A stretch of 64,000 nt of DNA from Escallonia rubra. Taxonomy: Eukaryota; Streptophyta; Magnoliopsida; Escalloniales; Escalloniaceae. A program made the position numbers and the translations under genes. The stretch lies in NCBI GenBank assembly GCA_033065855.1, contig JAVXUO010001110.1, positions 496,001 through 560,000 of the forward strand. Reading direction: 5' to 3'. The notes beneath the pieces were generated by a model. It was not told the DNA's origin and searched no databases. It saw only the letters and a list, made by a program, of their open reading frames with translations. Positions 56,295 to 64,000 of this stretch are shown here, one piece after another (the stretch's first letter is position 1; every line of letters begins with the position of its first letter).

Positions 56295-56561
56295 ATGAGT
56301 TCGGGAAGCAGAGCCTGGATTGCAGCAGCGAGCGTTGGGCTAGTGGAAGCGCTAAAAGATCAAGGCTTTTGCAGATGGAACCACACCATCAGATCCATAC
56401 ACCACCATGCCAAGTCCAACCTCAGGTCCTTCTCTCAGACCAAGAAGCTCTCTTCTTCATCGTCTGCGGTGGTTGCCAGCAGGCTCAGAGACGAGAAGGC
56501 CAGGCGAGCGGAGGAGTCTCTGAGGACAGTCATGTACCTCAGCTGTTGGGGTCCCAACTGA
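56295..56561 (+). CDS. Wound-induced protein (WIP/DUF3774), tandem copy 3
   Basis: This is an intact intronless gene of 88 residues: MSSGSRAW N-terminus, VEALKDQGFCRWNHTIR block, serine-rich linker, LRDEKARRAEES and MYLSCWGPN end. The frame is open upstream to 56256; the ATG at 56295 matches the family start. Two extra bases (AT) stand just before the ATG compared with copies 1 and 2. The coding sequence is nearly identical to both sisters while the 5' and 3' flanks have diverged more, especially 3' of about 56640. The function is as for copies 1 and 2. Confidence 0.93.
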   Translation: MSSGSRAWIAAASVGLVEALKDQGFCRWNHTIRSIHHHAKSNLRSFSQTKKLSSSSSAVVASRLRDEKARRAEESLRTVMYLSCWGPN

Positions 56562-56763
56562 CGTTACAAGTAAATAAATAGGAAGGGTTCACTGTAAACG
56601 AGCTCCGATTTAGCTGAATATGTATTACTCCTGTAATTATATGGAACGAATTGCACGAGCTATTGTAAATCCATCCCTGCAAAATTCACAAAGCTAAAAC
56701 TTGTGGCAAAGCTTGAATTTGTGACGAAACGTTAAAAGGTTGAAGGAGCAATGACACATTTTG

Positions 56764-57140
56764 TGGAAGATTCTGTGTTTGGTTTCCATTTTCTCTTTTT
56801 TCCTTTTTATGTTTTTGATTTTTTGTTTATTTATTTGACTTTCTTAAATTCCGTTTTCAAAAACATCAATTTTGCATCTAACTCTTTACAAATATTATTA
56901 TTACAATTCACTCCCTCATTTTCACTTATAGACGCGTGGAAAATGATAGGTGTTTAATGTTTTTTAAATGTGGTACTTTATTAAATTTCATTATTCATCT
57001 AATAGTGACAATGGTTTTTAAACAAGTTAAAATAAAATTTTAAGTTTTTTGCAAATTCGTTTTTTTCATATTTTCGAAATATGTAAATAGAACAAAGAAA
57101 ATGGTAAATAAACCGACTAGAATTATCAAACTTTATTCAG
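56764..57140. mobile_element. MITE-like insert in unit 3
   Basis: Compared with units 1 and 2, about 377 bp is inserted between GACACATTTTG and TGACAAAGTT. Its ends, GATTCTGTGTTTGG...CCATTTTC and GAAAATGG...AAACCGACTAGAATTATC, are imperfect inverted repeats. No coding potential. The target duplication is unclear. Confidence 0.5.
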
Positions 57141-57196
57141 TGACAAAGTTAAAATTAGTATTGGCAAATGTCTGTCAAGTGGAACAAACGAAAAAC

Positions 57197-57199
<3 letters not shown>

Positions 57200-57252
<53 letters not shown>
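57200..57252. repeat. (TA)n microsatellite
   Basis: There are about 25 uninterrupted TA dinucleotides. The homologous position in units 1 and 2 has only GAATATATGCAAAT, so the run expanded in unit 3. Confidence 0.95.
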
Positions 57253-57253
<1 letters not shown>

Positions 57254-57289
57254 AGCGGCCGCAATTTATCTCAAATAATAACTTTGCTG

Positions 57290-58161
57290 GAAGAACTCAA
57301 AGAGTAAAAGAAAGGAGCTTTATCTTGGGAAAAGAATTCATTGAGATAGAGTTAGTTGATAGCATGGCAAGTTCTTAAACCGTCCAAAAATTGTAAATCT
57401 TAGTGACTTACTTTTGACGAATATTCTAAAAAATTGTAGGCTTATGGTTCAAACATGTACAACCATGGCTAATTTTCTTTTTCTTTTTCTTTTTTATTTT
57501 TGAACTTATCAATGCAATTCTGAGTTATTCATTCACCTAGCAATGCTATAGAATCCTTAATCAGCAATGGTATAAGATCCTATTTGAGCCTATATCTCAT
57601 ATTTTTTGCATATTTAAATATATGAAACTTTAACTTCATATTATAGATTGGTAATAAAGATATTGAAATCAATAAAACAATCATATATTTGGGATGGGGG
57701 TGGGGAGTGTAGGGCTGAATATGATTTTTAAAAATTACTAATTGGGAGTTCAAGATAATCAAAACATGCTTAACCAATATGCTAACTATACAATCTCAAT
57801 GTTGTAGAGTAATAAGTAAAGAAATTGAATTAGAGATGTTTGATAATAAAAAGATTTAAATGGTTGGGTTTGAATTACTCTCAAGCTTACATCTTCCTCT
57901 TCAAGGAAATTGCTTATAAGAGCACTAGAATCTATTAACAATAATCTTTTTCCAGATCAAGATCAAAACCCTTACAAATACTTAGTACTGTCTCCACACC
58001 ACCAAGCACAAGCCTTGAAAACAACACCCAAGCCTTAATCAAATCTTTTACAAAGATCGGTTGTGTACAAAGAGACTTTCTTAAAAGAATCGAGTATAAA
58101 TGAAGTTCTATTGCAATAAAGAGATGAGATAGCTGACGACTTGAAGATGTTCACTATCAAT
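57290..58161. other. Unit 3 WIP 3' flank, non-coding
   Basis: The first part matches unit 1 at 39815-40200. The rest, from about 57650, is specific to unit 3. No gene recognised. Confidence 0.5.
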
Positions 58162-58166
58162 CAAAG

Positions 58167-58480
58167 TGTTAAGTTATCATCTGATCTAAAAGTTTAAGCT
58201 ATTAGAAAATGAGTCCAACAATATTATCATGCTTAATACTCCCCCTCAAGTGCAAGCCCCCAATTGCACGTGGAGAGACAAATCAAGACAAAAATAAACA
58301 GATTGCATGTGGAGAGACAGACCAAGGCAAAAATAAACTGAAGGGGACCAGATATGCAAGCGGGAAGAATTGAACCTAAGACTTTGCCAAAGCAGAACTC
58401 CGATACTATGTTAAGTTACCATTGGCTCTAAAAGCTTAAGCTATTAGAGAATAGGCCCAACAATGTTATCATGCTTAGTA
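58167..58480 (-). mobile_element. TRIM: 314-bp LTR mini-retrotransposon
   Basis: Two direct repeats of exactly 72 bp (58167-58238 and 58409-58480) begin TGTTAAGTTA and end CATGCTTA.TA. The flanks are CAAAG at 58162-58166 and 58481-58485, a perfect 5-bp duplication. On the minus strand the internal 170 bp begins ATAGTATCGGAGTTCTGC (a Met-tRNA primer-site variant, compare TGGTATCAGAGC) and ends CTTGAGGGGGAG (polypurine tract) before the other LTR. This is the full layout of a terminal-repeat retrotransposon in miniature. No coding. Confidence 0.9.
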
Positions 58481-58485
58481 CAAAG

Positions 58486-59225
58486 AACTTCTCACATAGA
58501 TGCTCTACTTGATGATTAAAATCATGAAGATGAAGGGAAAAGAGTTTACTCCTTGAGCTTTTGTTGAGAGATTGTGAACTCACATACATTCCACAAGGTG
58601 CTCTAAGGCCATTCTAGACCATATTTGTTAATGCAGGCATCAAACCAAGGCTTAGCTACACAGTAATAAAGAATATTAACAGTTAAAAGTAACTTGGTTT
58701 ATGCGCCCTTTGTTACTTTTTGACATTAGACTTGATGAAGTTTTCTTAACATCTCTACCATTACTTTCAAATCCTTCTACTCCAATTCTCGTATCCACAT
58801 TCTCAAATGTGTATTCATGAGTAACATTAATATTACTACTAAGCATTTACTCAAGGTACACGTTATAAACAATCAATATATTATTGTCATCAAAGCAAAA
58901 TGTAAGCCTACATATCGAACCATACAGGTAAAAGATACAATAGTTAAAATTAAGTTCTAATAAATTACTCGTATTATATTAGTTAAGTAGAGTTCTAGAA
59001 TTTTTTGAATTAATTTTCAAATTACATAAGGCTTACCGATATAACTCTTCTGTGTGTGTGTTTTTAAAATAAATCTATACATATAAAAATGCACTTAGAT
59101 TGCTAAATTACTAGCATAGAAAAATAAGTTAACACGTTTGATAAACCAAAAGCGAATGTCTAAAAATTGTCCGAATGTATCAAGTATATTCATTTTACAA
59201 GAAATACACATTATTTATGTCTATA
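58486..59225. other. Unit 3 intergenic
   Basis: No gene recognised. 58980-59160 matches unit 1 around the MULE D insertion site and gives its empty version (TTTTCAAATTACATAAGGC). Confidence 0.55.
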
Positions 59226-59229
59226 TTTT

Positions 59230-59900
59230 ATAAACTTTTATGGCCAAAACTGTTGTGGTTATGTTGGTGATGGCGTTGTGTAATAATAATGGTGGTGGAG
59301 GAAGAAAGATACTTGTAATGTTGGTGGTTGATGGTGGTGATGGTGCCTTGGTGGTGGTGAAAAGCAATAACATGGTGGTGGTTGTAGTTTGTTTGAGATA
59401 GAGGAGGTGTAGGATGCAACCTAAAGGTCGTGGTGGTGACGTCGATGTCATCTTGTCGTGGCAGTAGTTTGGTGGCTGTGACGACGATCCTGTGATGTAG
59501 GTGGCAGCATTATCCCATTACTGGTAGCATTGGTGGTGGGCATGAAGGCGAGATAGTAGTGGTCTTGTTGGTGGCGGACGGCGATGGTGTGGTGGAAGTG
59601 GCGGAGTGTGTTTGCTAATAAATGTGGTGTTATAGGCAACTTGAAGTTGGTAGGGGTGGAGGCAGTGATGGTGGTAGCATCATCCTGGTGGTGGCCAAAG
59701 TGGTGTTGTGACAATGTCAAGGTGGTTGCAAGATGACATGGTAGTTATGGATGGAAGTGGTGTTGTCTGTAAAATGCTAGTGGTGGTAGTGTGGTTATTA
59801 GTGGCGGTATGGTTATAATAGTGGTGTCATGACGGCTATAGAGAAGTGACTTTGCAATGGAGATGGTGGCTGTGACATCTTGGTGGACATATTATTTTAA
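59230..59900. repeat. GGTGGT-rich repeat, unit 3
   Basis: This is the homologue of 41250-41700 and 48700-49690, starting AATGGCCAAAACTGTTGTGG-like. It is low complexity on both strands. Confidence 0.7.
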
Positions 59901-60202
59901 CGTGGTATTTTGTCCAATAACTTTTGCCTCTCTCAACTTAAAATTAACTAATAAGTAAATCCCTTGACTTATAACTTCGGTTTCTTCTAGGTAAATTGAA
60001 CAATTATTAAAAAAATTATTTTAAGTGCTTAATTGTGTAATTAAACATATTCTAAGTTAGTATATTGGTTAGGTAAAGTTAAACAATTTTTTGAATTGAT
60101 TTTGAAATTACATATGGATTATTATATAGCCGTTATTAGTCCTATGAAATTAATTAAATTAAAAAATAAGGTTTCCAGCCAAAATAAAATTTGGAGACAT
60201 TG

Positions 60203-61620
60203 CACTACAAGAAAAGAGGGGTGTTGCTATGGCCTCACTCTGTAGCTTGTTGCTAAGGATTTAGGCCGCTGCAACATCGGTTGCAAAATTGAGGTAGCTA
60301 ACTTGTTTTTATGGTTGGGTCAGAAGGGTGTGATTGTCTTCTACTGTCGGGTGGTCTTTGATTAGGTGTTCGTCTTTGGGTGCGGGTTCTTAGGTTCTTC
60401 CTCTATCGGGTTTGCATGTGCAAATCTTCCTTGGTTTTGAGAAGGTTTGTCGAGTCTAGGCTAGGATTTTTTTCAGGGTTTATCTCCCCCCCCCCCTCGC
60501 ACCCTAGAAAGGTTTGTAAGTTTCGATTTGAGGTGAAAACTTGTCTGCGTTTGTTGATTTTGGTTGTTTTGGTCGATGAAAAGACGACGGAGGTTGCTAT
60601 CATTGGTCGAGATGAAGTGACGGTGGAGGTTGTAGTTGGTGGTCGACAGTGATCTGACGGGTGTTGGGCTTTCCTCAGTTTGGCCACCGTGATAGTGGAG
60701 ATTACGACGGGGATAGAGCCTTAATCAAGGATTTCGGCAAGTACTTTCAGATTGTGTAAACCTTGTGCTTGTTGGGGTACTCTAGGGCTAAGCAGCGGAG
60801 GGATGGCTTGGAAAGGTGGTGATTCTGGCACCAGCATGGGTGCACGAGGTTCAATGCGACGATACAGTGTTGGGGTAGGTGTCATGTCTAGTAGTTGGCG
60901 GCTGGCAATGTGGTGTGGTGTTGTTTGATTTTGATTGGTTGCTTTATTTTGGTATTATCTTGTTCTTAGTTAATATTTATCTCTTGTAGTTCATAGTTAT
61001 CATGTTTTTTAAGTTAGGTTTAATCTTGTTTGTACATGTTTATTTTAGCTAGTTAGTCTCCCTATAAAGAAAAACATAATAATAAAAACCAAAAATATAT
61101 TAAAAAATTTAAAATTTAAAAAAAAGGTGGTTCTTCATCTTTTGTTTGCTTTATCTTTGTGGTTTATTTCTTTGTTTTTTTAGTGCTACTTATCGGATAG
61201 GGTTGTCATCCGTTCTTAGCATTGTATGACTATATAATCTTAGATGTTAGAGATGTTACATTCGTTTATTTTCTGATGGTATATATTTATGATAATTCTC
61301 CACACAAAAAAAAAAATCTTGTTATGTTAATAGTGCTTTGTAGCTAGTAATAACTACGGAACTTGTTGTAGCAACCAACATAAGTCGGTAATTAGTGACA
61401 ATACTTAAACATTTAATTGCTTCAATATGTCTGTAACTAAAGTATTTAATCCATAATCAATGATAACACTTGGTAATGTCGATTGCTACGGAATATCAGC
61501 AACTACAATATACTTTGTAAAAGTGAATTGCTACAGAATATTTGTAGCTACAGTATTTAGTCTGTAGATGTTTCAATACTAAAAGTTGCCAATATTGTTC
61601 GGGAAAGTCAGTAACTGGGA
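60203..61620 (+). mobile_element. CACTA-type left terminus with unknown interior
   Basis: CACTACAAGAAAAGAGG at 60203 is a CACTA-type end followed by GTTGCTA and TTGCAAC-like repeats. From 61330 to 61620 motifs such as GTTGTAGCAACC and AATTGCTACGGAATA resemble the subterminal repeats of the other side. No CTTGTAGTG right end was found, so the element is truncated or decayed. The 90-codon frame at 60380-60652 has no recognised domain. The end point is approximate. Confidence 0.45.
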
Positions 61621-61978
61621 AATTAAAGGATTAATGATAAATCTATACCCCACAATATTACCACAATACAACTTAAGTATCAAATATTTGAAAAGTATCA
61701 AACTAGTACCTAAACGTTTGGTTTTAGACTAAATGAGTCGAAAAATGGACGAACATGAAAGACTGTTAAATTTTATTTAAGGGAAATATGTCAACAAAAG
61801 AAAAACAAATCTTAAAGACATGTGGCATTATCACCACCGTGTGATTTACTTAGCTAATTTAGATGATGCCTTAACTTAATTTATTGACTAAAAAACCTAA
61901 ATGAAAGAAAAAACTAGGATTTATTCAAAATTTTACGGACACCTTTTTCTAAGACCCGTGCCTGACCCACCTTGGCCG

Positions 61979-63258
61979 GGATCCCGATCGTCTGCTGTAG
62001 CTAGGGTTACAGCAGGCATGCTGTAGCCCCAGCTACAGCCGTCCGATTTAATTAAATGGGAGATGACGGCTCAGATGAAGCCACGTCATCCTCCTCTTTA
62101 TTCTCCCAAAAAACACACTGCCGTCTCTCTCTCCAAGCCACTCTCTCTCTCTCTACATCCCTCATCCACTGGAACAACCACATCTTCAGAACCGTAAATC
62201 ACCGGCGTCAAATGTGCGTAGATGAAGAATTGGTTTTCAATCTCAATCAGATTACTTCAAAGAAAGTAGAATGAATACAAAATTAACATCTCCCTCAACA
62301 TCTAGATTATTGCAAAATTAACATCTCCCTCAACACAAAATTAACATCTCCCTCAAAATCTGGAATGAACACAAAATTAACATCTCTACTTTTCAACTAG
62401 ATTATAGCAACATTAACACAAAATTAAGATCTCCCTCTAGAATCCCACCATGAAAAATGGCTGCTTTTTGCAGTCAACTCAGATTTTCCGTTTGATAAGA
62501 AGAACCAAAAGCCCCAAGAAAAATTTGATAATCAAATGTCATACCAGTAGGTACAATCCTATACAAAACAGAGCCAAATCGGAGCTTTATACACCGATCT
62601 TGAATCTTCGGACTTCATTTCTTCATGGAACCCCGACGGCGACAACAAATGACTCGACGAACCGAAGCTCCAGGCGTGTCGTCGCCGGAAAGTGGAGGGC
62701 GTGGAGGAGGAGAGAGAGGGATGTAGATTGCGTCGCCGGAAAGTGGATGAGCCGTTGTCGTGTCATCGCCGGAAAGTGGAAGGCGTTGAGGAGTCCCCTC
62801 GCTGTCCATTTCGGATTTGCACCGCTACCGGCTTTCAGATCTACGCCACGCAGCCATGGAAAAACCACCGTCGCCGTCGCCCCGCCATGGTGACACCTCG
62901 CTACAGCTCCGCCACAAAATCTGAACACCACCCGTTCACTCAGATCCAAGGCGCAGCAACCGGCGACAGCCGCATCACCGTCCAAAGCCCCGGCGTCCCA
63001 ATGAAGGATGCTGCTTTGGTCTAGATCCAACCGCAGGAGCTCTCATCGGCCACCGCAGAGATAGAGAGAGAGAGAGAGAGAGAGGGGTTGGAGAGTGAGG
63101 TTGGAGAGAGAGACGGCAGTGTGTTTTTTGGGAGAATAAATAGGAGGATGACGTGGCTTCATCTGAGCCGTCATCTCCCATTTAATTAAATCAGACGGCT
63201 GTAGCTGGGGCTACAGCATGCCTGCTGTAACCCTAGCTACAGCAGACGATCGGGATCC
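61979..63258. mobile_element. MULE with 158-bp terminal inverted repeats
   Basis: GGATCCCGATCGTCTGCTGT at the left is matched by its reverse complement at the right. The match continues for about 158 bp on each side (61979-62136 and 63101-63258) with a few differences. The flanks are CCTTGGCCG at 61970-61978 and 63259-63267, a perfect 9-bp duplication. Unit 2 has the empty site (ACTTGGCCTAGATACC, about 50135). The interior (about 960 bp) has no transposase. It contains a short repeat (CGTCGCCGGAAAGTGGA, three times at 62680-62785), repeated AAAATTAACATCTC (62280-62430) and a GA run. Open frames of 110-147 codons have no domain. Confidence 0.93.
62674..62790. repeat. GTCGCCGGAAAGTGGA short tandem-like repeat
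   Basis: Three copies of GTCGCCGGAAAGTGGA or TCATCGCCGGAAAGTGGA are spaced about 40-50 bp apart in the interior of the long-TIR MULE. Confidence 0.7.
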
Positions 63259-63432
63259 CCTTGGCCGAGTATACCTCTCACCTGTGGTCGTGGGATTACC
63301 CAAGGTTTTCCTCCTCCATGCAATATGCAAAATAAAACACATAGCAACTTTCACTTTCATTACTTTTAAGCTCTCTTGGAACCTTAAGTTTTAAACAAAA
63401 CGCTTTCAACTCCATGGCAATTCGGGCAACTA

Positions 63433-64000
63433 AGGGTTCGTTTGACAAATTTTTTTTTTTGATTTTCAGTTTTTAAAGAGCAGTTTTTTAAAGAGCAGCT
63501 TAATTTTTTTTTTTAATAAAAACAAGTGGGTGTTTGATAACCTCTTTTTTTTTTGAGGTTTTTTTTTTTTGGTGTTTGGTAACCCTTTTTATTTTGACTT
63601 TTTTTTTTTTGGTGGTTTGCGGTGGCGGTGGTGGGGTGTAGCGGTGGTGGTGGTGGCCGGAGGTGGCTGCCGGCGGCCGGAGGTGGCAGCCGGCAGTCTC
63701 CGGCGGTGGTCGCCGGCGGCCGGAGGTGGCTGCCGGTGGTCGCCGGCGGCCGGAGGTGGCAGCCGGCAGTCTCCAGCGGTGGTCACCGGCGGCCGGAGGT
63801 GGTCGCCGGCGGCCGGAGGTGGCTGCCGGTAGTCTCCGGCGGTGGTCGCCGGCGGCCGGCGGTGGTCGCCTGAGGTGGCTGCCGGCGGCGGGAGGGTGGT
63901 GGTGGTGGTCTAAGAAAAAAAAACCAAAAGTGAAAAAAAAAACCGGTTTATGGAGGTTTTTTTGTTTACTCTTCAGTTTAAAAACTGGTTTTTAAACTGA
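63433..64000. mobile_element. T-tract DNA-type insert at start of unit 4, cut by window
   Basis: After CAATTCGGGCAACTAAGG the unit homology stops at GTTCGTTTGACAAA. It continues with T-tracts, TGTTTGATAACC and TGTTTGGTAACC motifs, then a GC-rich minisatellite. This start resembles the insert at 41753 (GCGTTTGACATG, T-tracts). The right end is outside the window. Confidence 0.5.
63640..63905. repeat. GC-rich minisatellite CGGCGGCCGGAGGTGG
   Basis: Repeats of CCGGCGGCCGGAGGTGG alternate with CAGCCGGCAGTCTCCGGCGG and GTGGTCGCCGG. It makes glycine/arginine-rich open frames in all three forward frames, which are not genes. Confidence 0.85.

Larger units (their letters stand above)
52020..63420 (+). 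repeat. WIP tandem array, unit 3, and start of unit 4
   Basis: It starts with the same junction as unit 2 (CCATGGCAATTCAGGCAACT). It carries the WIP gene at 56295 and ends at about 63408 with CCATGGCAATTCGGGCAACT, where a further unit begins before the window ends. It is enlarged to about 11.4 kb by a MULE (54704), a MITE-like insert (56764), a TRIM (58167), a CACTA-type end (60203) and a long-TIR MULE (61979). Confidence 0.82.

Noticed and set aside
63569-63995. Glycine/arginine-rich frames in three forward frames
   Set aside because: Produced by the CGGCGGCCGGAGGTGG minisatellite.

Overview
The window is nuclear DNA of a flowering plant, most likely a eudicot. The evidence is small intronless genes of the plant-only wound-induced protein family (WIP, DUF3774) and an AT-rich intergenic background. 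That background is packed with plant-type transposons: MULE, hAT, CACTA, plant L1-type LINE with RNase H, tRNA-derived SINE, TRIM-type LTR elements and solo LTRs. No tRNA, rRNA, CRISPR or bacterial-type feature was seen. Most long open frames in GC-rich or repeat-rich stretches are artefacts of transposon interiors or minisatellites.

The host genes are seven WIP-family loci. Four have the typical C-terminus MYLSCWGPN and open frames (12431-12640, 39011-39277, 46718-46984, 56295-56561). A fifth of that type (34334-34623) is broken by one missing base. Two on the minus strand (13493-13744, 30539-30742) belong to a divergent subgroup ending in QLIFWGP. TATA boxes lie 125-135 bp upstream of the ATG in the four closely related members.

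Layout. 1-12.2 kb: a SINE tail, three TIR elements, a 2.2-kb solo LTR with a 67-bp minisatellite, then mostly unannotated DNA. 12.2-13.8 kb: two WIP genes tail to tail. 14.25-22.64 kb: a nearly complete but dead minus-strand LINE, split by a MULE. 23-30.1 kb: a GGTGGT-rich repeat, a hAT element and a 3.5-kb CACTA element. 30.5-37.6 kb: a WIP-like gene, a MULE, the frameshifted WIP, a second solo LTR and a MULE transposase fragment.

38.3-63.4 kb is a tandem array of three large units (about 6.5, 7.2 and 11.4 kb), each carrying one near-identical WIP gene. A fourth unit begins at the right edge. The units differ mainly by transposons inserted after duplication: SINE, MULE and LTR mini-element in unit 1; a 5'-truncated LINE and three hAT elements, one nested, in unit 2; MULEs, a 314-bp TRIM and a MITE-like insert in unit 3. 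For most of these a sister unit supplies the empty site, so the array works as a built-in record of insertion order.

Functionally, the WIP products are small proteins of poorly understood role, reported in other plants as induced by wounding and stress. Nothing here looks like an operon or a multi-gene pathway. All identifications come from reading the sequence; no database search was run.
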